A stretch of DNA of 64,000 bases from Laburnicola sp. R22_1 (taxonomy: Eukaryota; Ascomycota; Dothideomycetes; Pleosporales; Didymosphaeriaceae). Each line of letters begins with the position of its first letter. The first letter of the stretch is position 1. The position numbers and the translations under genes were made by a program. Where the stretch lies: NCBI GenBank assembly GCA_014281115.1, contig JACONQ010000005.1, positions 930,001 through 994,000 of the forward strand, written 5' to 3'. The notes beneath the pieces are model-generated. The model did no database searches, was not told the DNA's origin, and was given only the letters and a program-made list of their open reading frames with translations. Shown piece after piece: positions 1 through 11,621 of this stretch.

Positions 1-859
1 GCGTCCTTTAGTAATACTACTTTACTAGTTACTAGCACCTTATTATATTTCTAATAGGTTTCTATATATCTTAGCTAGTAGGTTATCCTTTTTACTTAAC
101 TAAGTACTTCTACTAATGTCTAAACTTCTATAGATCTTTAACCTCTTTAACCTTATACTTTTTGTCCTTAAGTTTAAGCTGTGTTTTAATTTTGGCGTCT
201 AGTAGTGCTGGTTTAAGGAGTAACTTGTAAAAGGTAGAACATATATAAGATTTCTTTAGCAACTTTAGCTTATAGTTTATTAGTTCTTATTCCTCTAGGA
301 TTTTAAATAGTTCTACTTAGAGGTAATTAAGTTTCTTAGATAGTTGCTTAGTTTTTAGATTTCTTTATAATAAGAGAATTTTGTCTCCCCTTTTAAGGGT
401 TAGTCTCTTAAGCCTATTTTTGTTTTCTTGCTTAGCTATTATAAGGTTCTATTAAGCTATTTATTTGCTTAAATTGTTGTGTAGCTTATATATAAGCTAG
501 GCCTTTTTATTAGCTAATACTAAAAGGCTCTTACTATTCTTTAGATCTTAATAAGTAATTAGCTTATATCTATAGTTTGCGTAGTACAGTAAGCGTCCTA
601 TTATACTAGACCTTACGCTATTATACACTAATTATGCTATTAGTAGTAGTTTAACCTAGTTATTCTATAACTTAATAATATACATTTGTATGTATTATTT
701 TAGTATCTAGTTAATTTGTTCTATCTAGCTATTTATTTAGGCGTAAGCTATTATTGCAAGCTTATAAATAACCTCTAGCATTACTAGTAATATTTTCTAG
801 TACCTTAATATAAACAGTTTATTATAGTTTGTAATAAACTCCTCTAGCAGTCTATAATT

Positions 860-3570
860 AGTAATAAGAGTTCTTATAATCTTATAAGCTATATTTTCTA
901 CTATAATAGACTTATTTCTGGGTATAAAGTATGCCTATTTAGTTAATTAATTAATAATTACTAATATTTAATTGCATAGTTATTTAAATCTAAGTTCTAC
1001 TAATATTAAAAGCTTTACTATAAAGTCTATTATAACACTAGTCTATAGCTACGTAGGTAGTATTAGGGGTTGTAACAACCTATAGAGCTTATATTTCTTA
1101 GGCTTATTCTTCGCATATGCGAAATAGTTACCTATAATCTTTCTTACCTTATTGTGCGCGTGTAAAATATTGTATTCTAGCTAAATTTATTAAGTTGTTT
1201 TGTTAATACCTAGATGTCTCTATTCTCTTAACTTATATTATAATTTAATTAAGGTCTTAGCTATATTATCTAGTACTCTAATCTTGCCTTAGTTATTATA
1301 ATGCTTTGTAGTATGTTGTATTTACTAGTTTAGGTTATACTAATCTTGTTACTCTTAGCTTAGTTAAGAGTAGTCCTAAAAATCCTTAACTTGTGATTCT
1401 TTATATTAAAATATTGCCACTTTTGCTAGTTGCGGCTAGTTATACTAAAGGGTTCTATTAGTTCCTATTTATAATACCGCGTTGTACGTCCTAGGTTAGT
1501 CTATTTCCCTAAGATTTAATTTTTAACTAAGGGCATCTGCTACCCTATTTACTAATTCTAGACAATAGTAGATCTTAAAGTTGTAGTTTGCTATTATTTC
1601 TGCCTATCTAACCTATTATTAGTTAAGTTTCTTAGTTAATATAAAACTTGTAAGGTTCTAGTAGTCTAAGAATATTTTAATTTAGTGTTAAGCTTCTATA
1701 AGCTGTAGTTTCTATTATTTAAAAAAATCCATTATTGCTAATAGTTCCTTGTTGTAAACATTATAGTTAAGTTCTACTTTTAAGAACCTTCTAGAATAGT
1801 AAAATATTAGTCTCTATTTTCTATCCTTGCCCTACTATATAAGTACAGCTTCTAGAGCGTAGTTAGATATATTTGTTTCTACGCGTATTAGTTGTGTTAG
1901 ATTCTATATCTATAGTAATAATACTATAGTAAATAGTTTTTTTAGCTTCTTAAAAGCTGTCTACTATTCCTGGCCCTAGGAAAATTCTTTCTCCTTCTTA
2001 GTTACCTCTATAAGAGGCGCCGTGGTTTTTAAGTATTCTATAATAAAGTTTTAGTAGAAGTTTTCAAATTCTAAGAAGAATTGCACGTTCTTAACTATTT
2101 TAGGAACTAGCTAGTTCTATATAGCTATAACTTTCTATAGGTTTATAGTAATGCCATCTTGTCTAATAATAAATCTAAGATATCTAGTTTAGGTAATATA
2201 GAATTTACACTTCTCTAGCTATAAGAGTAACCTATACTACTTTAGCTTATTAAGCACCTTCTTTATATGTTCTATGTGCTCCTTAAGCGATTTCTTAGAG
2301 TACACTAGTATGTTATCTAAGTACGCTGTGTAGAATATATCTAAGTATTTATATAGTGCCTTATTAATAACCGCCTAAAATATTACTAGCGCGTTTATTA
2401 ATCTAAAAGGCATAACTATATATTTAAATAACTATATATTTAAATAACTATATATTTAAATAACTATATATTTAAATAACTATATATTTAAATAACTATA
2501 TATTTAAATAACTATATATTTAAATAACTATATATTTAAATAGGCTATATCGCGTTTTAAAGGTAGTAAGCTACTTAAATCCTTTTGCAATTTAAATTTT
2601 ATAGTATCTCTTATAGATATTAAACTTTGTAATCTACTTAACTCCCTAGAGTTAGTTTATAAGTTTTTAAATAAAAGGCAAGGGGTATCTATTCGTTCTT
2701 ATAATATTGTTTAGCTATCTATAGTCTATACAAAGTCTTAGCTTGCTGTTCTTTTTTAGTATAAATAAAATTAGTAAGGCTATTAAGCTTCCACTCTATT
2801 ATATAAATCCTCTTATAAGATTCTTATTAATATACGCCTTTAGCTCTTCTTGTTAGCTATCTAATAGCGGGTATATATATTTAGGCTTAAGCTTTACTTT
2901 TTTTTCTAGATAAATCTTATAATTCTATTCCTAGTGCTCTAGCAGATTATCGCTTTTGTGCTTCTTAAAAAGCCTACGATATTTCTTATATTTCTAACGT
3001 ATATTAGGTTAGAGTTTGTTCTTTATAGTCGTAACTTATTACACCTAAATAACTCCTACTCTCTAAGGGTCTTTCTTATGTATACGCATAATCTTTATTA
3101 TTAATATCTTATTAATCCTACCTAGCTAGAGTGTACTATAGATTATTAGGCTTAATTATAAGTTATAGTCTAAAGCAACCTATTTTATAAATCCTCTTTA
3201 TTCTAACATCTATTGTAAAGCGACCTTATTTATAGGCTATTAGCTTTATAACGTTCTATTTTGCTAATTAATAGTAGGATTATACTTTCTAAGCTAATTA
3301 TATTCTATTAATATATCTTCTTCTCTAAGATCTATAATATTAATTTGTTGTTAGTCCTCTAATTTGGCAAGTTCTAGTAATATTTTCTAGGTTTTAAGGC
3401 GTATTACACTATTCTTATATTCTAGTAGTATATTATCTATAAGCACAACCTTTACTAGTTCTAACTTATTCTAATAGGGTATATTATATCTTTTTACTAC
3501 TTATAGTAATATAAAGGTTTACTCTGTATTACTATCTATAAGTGCGCGAATCTTATATCCTTACACTAAT
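860..3570 (-). pseudogene. Gypsy pol pseudogene (protease, RT, RNase H, integrase) of G1
   Basis: The minus-strand translation gives recognisable blocks. Near 3,540 is an aspartyl protease word IRALIDSNTE (the active DSG reads DSN). At about 2,300-2,410 is the RT palm, MPFRLINA followed by [12 protein letters not shown] (YLDD has become YLDN). At about 1,740-1,800 is RNase H, YYSRRFLKVELNYNVYNKEL. At about 900-1,100 is the integrase core, with IIDFIVKL and a later LTK.AYFIP. Stops interrupt every block. The second catalytic Asp of RT and the protease Gly are both lost, so the product would be inactive even if translated. Confidence 0.85.
2414..2541. repeat. 8 x 16 bp perfect minisatellite inside the RT of G1
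   Basis: The unit AACTATATATTTAAAT is repeated exactly eight times without a mismatch (128 bp). On the minus strand one unit spells the RT codons for F-K-Y-I-V, just upstream of the MPF(G)L motif. The array is therefore an amplification of the conserved F-E-Y-L-V word. Sixteen is not a multiple of three, so the seven extra copies (112 bp) also shift the frame. Confidence 0.95.
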
Positions 3571-5639
3571 ATATTTGCCTTTAGACGCATCTGCGTGTTA
3601 TAGTGTATCTTGTAAAGGGTTATTAATTTGCTCTCACTAGCGTAACCCTATTACTAAGAGCTCCCTAGTTTTTTATTAGTTTTAGGGCCTTTAGAAACTA
3701 TCCTACGCCCTATTTATTATTAAGGTGTATTTAATACTAGTCCTTGTAACACCCTATCTATAACATAGTTGTATACTACTACTGCTATAGTACCTTATTA
3801 AGGGTTTTATTAGGCAGAAAGTATCCTACTAATTCCTTTATTTTCTAATAATATTAGTAGTTATCCTTATTATACTTTATCTAAGGTTTATCTAAATAAG
3901 GGCCTATATTTATATCTTAATACTATTGCTTATAATAGTTTTGTACGTCTTCTACGCGCTAGTCTTCTTTTTATTTATATTATTATTCTAGTGTCTTTGG
4001 AAATTCTATACCTAATACTCCTAACGCTTTAGGTGCCTATATTTAGATTATTATCTACTAGTTAATACTTCTTCTTATTTATATATATATTTTAAGCACT
4101 ACTTTTAGTTATAGTTTATTTATTCTAGTAAATTATTATACTCCTCCTTATATCTAACTTTATAATCCCTTTAGTCACAGAGTGCTTTATTTATATCTTT
4201 TTCCTCTAGTTTTATTAGCCACTATCCTATTATATACTTATATGTTCTATAGGTTTTATAGATGTTATTATAGTATTAGTACTATCTAAGCAGTTTGTGC
4301 TAGTCTTTCCACTTCTATTAATAGTAAATATAGTAAGGATTCTTGATTTTTCTATAAGCCAGTTGTGCTCCGCATTCCTCTATAGTAATTAGAAAATAGT
4401 CTTAATAGCCAGGCTATTAGGCTATAACCCCTTAGTCTTCTTTGTATTTTTTATAGTATCTATTATTAGCTACTATTTTATACTCTGTCTAATTAAGAGC
4501 CACATACTCCTTATCTAGGTCTAGTAGTGTTAACTCTGTATAGGATTTAATTATTCCTACCCTTACAGCTTTAGCCCTACTAATTCTTTACTCCTCTAAG
4601 TAGTTTTATTTAAATTAGCCTTACTTGCTATATACTAGATATGTGCGATTATTATAGCGCCTTTGTCTTTTTTCTTTTAATAGACTATTGTCCTTTTAAG
4701 ATTCTTTAGGTGCGTTGTTTTTCTTAGAAGATCCCTTTTTCTAGACTTTGCTAGCTATAATAATATCTCTATCCTTATTATAGTATTGCCTTATCTTAGG
4801 TTTCTCCTTTAGCTTAGTAATTGTCTTAGCTCTACTATACTTCTTATTTTGCATTTTCTTATAGAGATAGTTATTAATGCGTGCTATAATCTTAATTAAC
4901 TTACTTAAGTTATCTAGTTTATTGTAAAGTAGTAATACTCCCTTAACGCTGTCCTTTAGTCTATAATAGAAGGTTGCCTTTAATGCTATATTATTCTACT
5001 TAACCTTAGATTGTAACTGTCTAAACTCTAAGGCATACTTACTAACTACTATTATTTATTATAACTATTAAATCTATTATTTAGCTTATTATTCCTTATT
5101 AACTTCTTTAAATATAACTTGTATCTGTTTTTTAAATTTCTACTATATTCTAAATATAAGCTTAGTTTTACTCTATATCTTACTAATATTCTCCTTAGTA
5201 ATAAAGTTATCTACTAATAGCTAAAGCTATTCTGCTATCCTTTCTCTTAAGTATAGGCTAGCTGCAAGAACCTTATCTTATTCTATAGGAAATAAGGCCG
5301 AATTATACTAATAGTACAACTTTATATTAGTAAGAAACTTTTCTAGCCCTGTTTCTTTACTGTACTTTTCTATAGATAGTTAAATAGTCTTTTCTAAACC
5401 TGCTGCCTATTATGCTATAACAGCTATTAGGAGTTCTAACACTTATACTTCTAACTATTAAATCTAGTTTGCTTATACTGCTATTACACTAGCTATATTT
5501 ATAGTTAGTCTACTAGTGCTACTACTAGTAGGTATTACTGCTAAGCCACCGCTAGCTAGTGCTTAGGTACTTGCTAGTATTGTTATAGTATATTAACTAT
5601 TTTCTTAAACCTATTAGGTAGTTAAAGTGTTAACATAGG

Positions 5640-6110
5640 GTTATATATCTTGTCCTAATCTGTGTTAGAGGAGGTAAGGTAACTTTAGGGTGTCTATACT
5701 AGTAGGCTTTAGGAGAAATTAAGTAAGATATTAATAGTCTTGTATAAGGCTCTTCTAATTCTAAATAAGATAGAATAACTAGTACTAATCTATATAGGAG
5801 ATTATACTATAAGAAAAAAGAATTAACTATAAAGATTTAAAACTAAAAAGATCCCCTAGATCTATATAGTCCTAATCTTTTATAGACTTACTATAATTAC
5901 TATAATTATAGTAATCCGCCTAATTACCCTAATTACTATAACTGTGGTAATTTGTTATATGCTCCTAATTACTCTAATTACTATAATTATAGTAATTTAT
6001 TATATAACCTACTGACTTATTACTGTATCCTATTATGCGTGCGCTCTGTGCATATTTGTTAGGTCTCTACAACCTTGCTGCGTCCACATTTATAATATTA
6101 GGAAGAGAAA
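5640..6110. other. Non-coding AT-rich spacer with repeated 20 bp palindromes
   Basis: No coding sequence is visible. A perfect 20 bp palindrome, ATTACTATAATTATAGTAAT, occurs at 5,896-5,915 and again at 5,977-5,996. A degenerate copy with a central ACTGTGG lies between them (about 5,930-5,950). The spacer could be the decayed LTR or 5' leader of G1, or an unrelated fragment. Confidence 0.5.
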
Positions 6111-6176
6111 AAAGTTTTAGTAATTTTTATTTTATATTCCTTTATAGCTTAGTTCTTTTATATATATTATAGTTCT

Positions 6177-6287
6177 AACCTATCTCGCTGCTTTACCTTT
6201 TTTTAATGCGTTTTTAGCACACCTATAGCTTTTCCTTACAGCATTGTACCGTACACTAAAAGGTCTATAATGTTTCTCTTCCTATTA
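6177..6287. repeat. Short dispersed repeat family C, with 12 bp target duplication
   Basis: A 111 bp insertion in A1 is flanked by direct repeats TATTATAGTTCT (6,165-6,176 and 6,288-6,299). The paralogous site in A2 (about 16,165-16,185) lacks the insert. A related inverted sequence (shared word around AGCTATAGATGTGCTAAAAA) occurs near 20,690-20,740. No coding capacity. Confidence 0.7.
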
Positions 6288-6559
6288 TATTATAGTTCTT
6301 AATAAATTTATAAATAAAGTCTAATATCTCCAAAAAGAAGTAAAATTAGGCAACTATTTTATAGGTAATCTTCCTCTCTAAATACCTAGATATAGGGAAG
6401 TTATAGACCATAGTAACTAGCGTTATCTATAAAGATTCCTAGTCTAGGACCTATCTTTATTTCTAGTACTAAATGTAACTAGTATTATTAATATTGTATT
6501 TTTATATAGCGACTTTTAGGTTTAAGGAGGAAAACAAGGTGCGTCTATAGTAAAGAATA

Positions 6560-6631
6560 ATAACAGTAGAAGGGATAACTGCTATTATTGTAATATTTTT
6601 ATTAGAAACTCCTTAGTCGCAAAAAAAATCC
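6560..6631 (+). repeat. Short dispersed repeat family B (5'-truncated), 13 bp target duplication
   Basis: A 72 bp insertion ends in an A-run (CGCAAAAAAAATCC) and is flanked by ATAGTAAAGAATA at 6,547-6,559 and 6,632-6,644. The empty site is visible in A2 near 16,433. Other family-B copies begin about 45 bp further 5', so this one is 5'-truncated. The A-tail, 5' truncation and long variable target duplication together suggest retroposition. Confidence 0.8.
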
Positions 6632-8058
6632 ATAGTAAAGAATACACTTTTTTACTTCCCTTAGTATAAAATCTCTCTTTAAGCTATAGAACTATAGTTT
6701 ATCTAAGTCTAGATCTACTAGAAGGTGTGTTTTAGGTTTAAAAGGAAATTCTTTTAGTAGGTAAAAAAAAGTAGTGTTTTTTATATTTAGCTTTACTCTC
6801 TTCTTCTCTAAGGGGTTAAGCCTCCTAAGTGGGGCTTATATTACTAGGGCTATAATTATCTAACGCCTTATATTCCTAGTCTTTAAAGGGACTTTCTTAA
6901 AAAGTTAAATTTTATAGGGCTTAATCTAGTTATCTTTAGTATTTATAGGCATGTCTTACTAGCGTTATAAAAGGGCGTCTGCCCTTAAGTTAATAGTTCT
7001 TAGTTTATACTAGAATATTATATTATATTTACTAAAAGTATTAGTCTAATATATATATTTCATATTTAATCTTCTAAACTTTATCAAGTATATAAAGTTT
7101 TTATAATTAGTCTATATAAGCGTATACGAAATAGCCTAAAGTATATTATACTACTTCTTAATTACTTTAATTACTATAAGTATCTCCTTATTATAAATTA
7201 TATAGTTTGCCTCTATAGGAGTGTATTTAGTAGAGAAGTTGATAATTAGCCTAAGGACTCTATTTATATTAAAGTGCAAGAAGTAGACACTAGAGGCCTA
7301 ATCTATAAAGTTAGCCTTTAATACCCCTTTCTTTTTATATTTAAAGTAGGCTAGTATAGGTTTAGTGTAAAACATCCTTTTTAAGTAGTTAAAAGCCTAC
7401 TATTATTCCTACCCTTATAAGAAGAAAGTTTCCTTTCTAGTTAACTTTATTAAAAGAGATACTACTTTTAAGAAGTTCTTTATAAACCTCTAGTAGAAGT
7501 TAGCAAACTCTAAAAACTCTAAATATTCTTTATATTAGTAAAAGGAGCTTAGTTCTAAATAGCTTTAACCTTCTCTAAGTTTATACTAATTCTCTTTCTA
7601 TACTTTATAATAAATTTAGAGTACTTAGTCTTAGTAACTATAAACTTGCACTTCTTAATATCTAAATATAGCTTTACTTTACCTAATCTTTCTACTACCT
7701 ATTATACTTTATTTTAATAGGCCTTTAGAGATCTACTAGAAAATATAAGGATATTATCTATATAAATAAAGTAGAAGTTATCTAAGTACTTCTTTAAAAT
7801 ATAGTTAATATATCTCTAAAAAGTGCTTAGTATATTAGCTAGTCTAAAAGAGACTACTAACGACTTATATACTCTAAATTAGGTTTAGAAGGCTATTTTA
7901 TATTTTTTTCTTCTACTATTTTTAGCTTATAAAAGGCCTAAAGTATATATAATTTTATTAGCTACTTAGTCTTAGTAAGAAGCTGCAATATCTCTCTAAT
8001 AAGGAGAAGAGAGTAGTAGTCTTTCTTTAACAAGGTATTTAACACCTAGTAGTCTATA

Positions 8059-8184
8059 TGTGGCGTTATTTTATCTATCTAGGGGTAGGATGACAAAGGC
8101 TTTTCATCTTAAATAACATGACAAAAAAAGCAGAGTCCCCTGCTTAGTAATTAAAAAAGGCGTAAAAAGGTAATATAAAAAAAG
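8059..8184 (+). repeat. Short dispersed repeat family A (SINE-like), 10 bp target duplication
   Basis: The copy begins TGTGGCGTTA, carries the family words CTA(C)CTAGGGGTAG and AGCAGAGTCCCCTGCTTAG, and ends in an A-rich tail. It is flanked by GTAGTCTATA at 8,049-8,058 and 8,185-8,194. The empty site is present in A2 near 17,855. Length 126 bp. Confidence 0.88.
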
Positions 8185-9562
8185 GTAGTCTATATAAAAT
8201 TATAAACCATCCCTAAATTTTCTTATAAATAATACTAATACTATAGCGCTCAATTTATTTATCTAAATAAAACTATAATTAAGGTACTCTATTAGTTCCT
8301 TATAAAGAACTAGTAGCTCATCCTTTAATATACTATAGAGGGGCCTAAAGGACATCTCTAAAGTCTCTCTATTTTTCTTAATAAGGGGAACTAAGTAGTT
8401 AATTCTAGGGCCTTATAATAGGGGAAGTTTATTAGCTTACTTTTTTAAGAAAACTTCTACCTAGTTTCAAAAGCTACTTAGAGAAGCAGTCTCTTAGGTC
8501 TACTTTAGCCTTTAGGGCTAGGGCCTTTTAAATATCCTTAAGAAAGGTAGTAAAGACTATTAGCCTATTCTTTTCTCTTATATTTCTCCTATTTAGGATT
8601 ATAAACAATATAGTAGAGACCTCTTAACTAGAAGTAGGGTGTTTATCTCTCCTACTTATCTCTATTTTTTATATAGGAGGATCCTATATATATAGATTAT
8701 TTTTCTAAAGCTACTAATATAGTGTTCTTCTTCTACTATAGTAAACTAAGAACTAGTTTATAGTCTTTCTCCTTTCTATTAATATACACCTATATTATTT
8801 TAATATGCCTCTTAATATCTATTTCTATATAAGTAGCTTTATAAACTAGGAAGATCACTTCTCTAAATTTTATTACTTAATAAGGATTATTTAAATTAAT
8901 ATATTATAAGTTAGCTTTTCTAGTAAACTTTTTAGATATAAAGGTAGTAATTAAATATTGTAAATTAAGTATAGTATATACAAAGATAATACTATTAATA
9001 AAAGTATTTATAGTAATTAGTATTAAATATAGCTATATCTTTTTATATATATTAAAGTTCTCCTTTAGCCTCTTTATAACTAGCTTTATCTTCTTTTTTA
9101 ATAGCTTCTAGGAGGAGAAACTAGTTTTCTAACTCTACTAAGCTATTAATATTCTTATTACTACTATTTATTTTTTAGGCCTTGCCTAATCCAACTTAGA
9201 TTAGGGATATAATAGCTTAAAGGTAATAGTTCTAGACACTATAGTCCTTTTTACTATAGTAGAAGCATACTTCCTTTTTATAGCGCTTCTCTAACTTCTC
9301 TTTAGAAACCTATTTAGCGCGCTTTTTAGTCTTTTAAGAGTTTACTTTAGTAGTTTTTATAGTGCTAAAATATATAAGTTTCTAATCTATAGCGTCTATA
9401 GACTTAGTAAAGGAGGAGGCTGCTATATAAAAAGCTTTAATATTTTTATATAGCAAATATTTTTCTTAACTATATTAACTTTATCTAAAAATATTATAAG
9501 ATCCTAATTTTTAAAAATCTCTAGTATAATTAGCTTATTTTATAAATCTATTTATAAGGCTC

Positions 9563-9688
9563 CTTTTTTATAATTACCTTTTTACGCTCTTTTAGATTAC
9601 TAAGCAGAGGGCTCTGCTTTTTTGTCATTTTGTTTGAGATAAAAGCCTTTGCCGTACTACCCCTAGATAGTTAATTTAACGTCATATA
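9563..9688 (-). repeat. Short dispersed repeat family A, minus orientation
   Basis: A reverse-oriented 126 bp copy. Its A-tail appears as a T-run at the left end. It is flanked by TATAAGGCTC at 9,553-9,562 and 9,689-9,698, and it is absent from the corresponding A2 position near 19,640. Confidence 0.87.
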
Positions 9689-10750
9689 TATAAGGCTCTC
9701 TAGTAAATATTCTTTAGGTTCTTCTAATTATCCTTATTAGCCTTAGTAGCTAGGTGTATAAAGTTAGTATTAAACTTAACTAGTAGTGTTTTACTCTGCT
9801 AGCTAAAAAATAGCCTATTTTATATCTACTTCTTCGCTAACTTATTATACAAGCTTATATTTAGAAAAACTTAGAATTTAACTTTAAAATAGGTTTTTTT
9901 ACAAAGGCTAGTGCAATATCTACTACCTTACCTATTAGCCTACTTATAATATATTTAACTATATTCTTTAAAAGAGAGTAATTTTTACAAATATTAGCCT
10001 TTATTATATATTCCTAACGCTAGTAATCCTAATAGCTTCTAGAGAACAACTTTAGGTTAGGAAGTTAGGGGCGTTAGCGCTCTATTAGTGCTTTACTAGC
10101 TGCTAGTATTATTACTATTATTTAGAAGGGGGCTAAAGGCATAGTTCCTATTTCTAGTATATTATTCTAATTAGGCGAGTTAATTAGCAATTACTTCCAA
10201 CAAAATCTAGAGCTATTTATTAGTATTTAGTTAAACTACTAGTATAGCTTAAAGTTACTTTAAGTTAGTAAAATAGCTTATAATTTGTATTAGCACATTC
10301 TAGAGAGCGTCTCCTTTTATATTCTAGCCTCCTCCCTTTAGGAAGGTGCTTAGGACCCTATTAATCTTTAGTTTTATAGATACTAGTAAACTAGCTTATC
10401 TTCTATATATATTCTATTTTATTATAATCTTCTATATATATTTTGTTAGTAAGATTAGTAGAAATATCTACTTTTATAGCTCCTTACTGTTAGAGTTTAG
10501 TAACTTATTATATTAGGTAAGGGATAAGGGTATTTTTTCTTGTATAGGAAGGCCCTAGTACTCTCTTTATTATATTTATGCTTGTTTATAGGGTTAAGAA
10601 ATCTTACTATCTAACTTAACTACTTACTAGAGACCTATTTTAAAGGTACTATAGACTAGGTTACAACTCTTTATATTTCTTAAAACTAAAGTATAATATT
10701 ATTTAGGCGTAAAGTGGTATACTATAAATCCTTTCTTATATTTATAGATT

Positions 10751-11092
10751 TATTCTTAGTATATTAAGGAGATTTTATAAGCTTCTCTATTATAAAAGGT
10801 TAATTAAATTTAATATAAGGGGCTTGAAACTAAGAGGTTAAAGTTATCTAAGTAAACTTATAAATTTAATAAAATTTAAGAGTAACTCTAGCTATAGACT
10901 TATATATATAAGGGGCTTTGGACTATAAAGTTAGAGTTGCCTAGGTAAACTTATAAATTTAATAGAGTTTAATAGTAACTCTAGCTATAGACTTATATAT
11001 ACCCCTAGCTTAGCAGGAGCACAGACCTAGAACTCTAAGGTAGTAGGCTAAGTAACTATAGAAGAGCGCTTAGCCCCTTACATATTTCCCCC
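10751..11092 (-). repeat. LTR of gypsy family A, with internal tandem duplication
   Basis: A 342 bp block nearly repeated at 22,450-22,793 and partly at 60,280-60,449. It ends in CA; the other end reads TA here but TG at 22,450, which fits RIP of TG. A block of about 95 bp is duplicated in tandem inside it (about 10,815-10,905 and 10,908-11,000). It serves as the 5' LTR of A1 on its left and the 3' LTR of A2 on its right, so A1 and A2 form a joined LTR-internal-LTR array. Confidence 0.85.
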
Positions 11093-11434
11093 CTCTCCCT
11101 TTCTAAAAAAGAATCCTAGCGTTATATTCTATACTCTCTATAGCAGTAGCACTAATCTCCCTTCTACGCGCCTAGAGTCTTAAAAATAAATCTACTACTA
11201 TACAGTAGGGTGACACAAAAAAAGCGCCTAGTAAAAAGATACCTTTTTAAAAGTTATATAACTAAGTGAGTTTTAATACTATGTAAATACAAAGTATACG
11301 GTTTTAAAGAGGAAATATAGAAGACTAAGAGTACGTACTAGTTACGTGCTTACTAAGCAGGGTCCTTAAGGTATCTATTTCTAAACTTAGTATTTCTAAA
11401 AAGTCAATTTTTAAGGCGTTATGACTTTTTATTT

Positions 11435-11621
11435 GCTTGTGGGAGCAGCCCCGCGCCAAGACCGCCAAGCTCGCTTAGCAGTTCGAACGCGCTTTTTTTT
11501 TGTCATCATCTTTTTCACGCTCTTTTTAATTACTAAGCAGGGGACTCTGCTTTTTTTGTCATGTTATTTGAGATGAAAGCCTTTGTCGTGCTACCCCTAG
11601 GTAGTTAATTTAACGCCACAC
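11435..11621 (-). repeat. Short repeat family A, long form with GC-rich extension
   Basis: A 187 bp copy flanked by a perfect 14 bp duplication ATGACTTTTTATTT (11,421-11,434 and 11,622-11,635). It is the best preserved copy and carries, beyond the A-run where most copies stop, a GC-rich extension that includes GTTCGAAC and GGGAGCAGCCCCGCGCC. Part of this extension recurs only in the copy at 35,106. Confidence 0.9.

Larger units (their letters stand above)
1..5640 (-). mobile_element. Ty3/gypsy LTR retrotransposon relic (G1), RIP-decayed
   Basis: Read on the minus strand, the segment gives the Ty3/gypsy order protease - RT - RNase H - integrase going from high to low coordinates. No frame stays open. 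Gln codons have become TAG/TAA, and Gly/Glu/Asp codons have drifted by G-to-A, as expected from RIP. I could not find LTRs: the low-coordinate end runs off the window, and the high-coordinate end fades near 5.6 kb where gag would lie. The gag part (about 3.7-5.6 kb) is too decayed to identify a zinc knuckle safely. It is not the same family as the gypsy copies at 6-22 kb, because its RT and integrase words differ. Confidence 0.85.
6111..10750 (-). mobile_element. Ty3/gypsy family A, copy A1 (truncated in integrase)
   Basis: The minus strand carries gag - protease - RT - RNase H - start of integrase, from about 10.5 kb down to 6.11 kb. A decayed CCHC knuckle (CFYYSKKDYSV, two Cys turned to Tyr) lies at about 9,225-9,275. 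A retropepsin-like TFINS word is near 9,020. RT reads FYFIYIDNILIFS at about 7,740-7,790 (YIDD has become YIDN). RNase H reads FSTKYTPIEANYIIYNKEIL at about 7,165-7,220. The copy stops abruptly near 6,110 inside the integrase, where copy A2 (16.1 kb) continues. Its 5' LTR is 10,751-11,092. Four short retroposed repeats (6,177; 6,560; 8,059; 9,563) sit inside it, each absent from the matching place in A2. Confidence 0.87.

Noticed and set aside
11435..11621. A tRNA gene at the GTTCGAAC word
   Set aside because: No acceptor stem, D-arm or anticodon arm can be drawn around it, and the palindrome alone is not sufficient.
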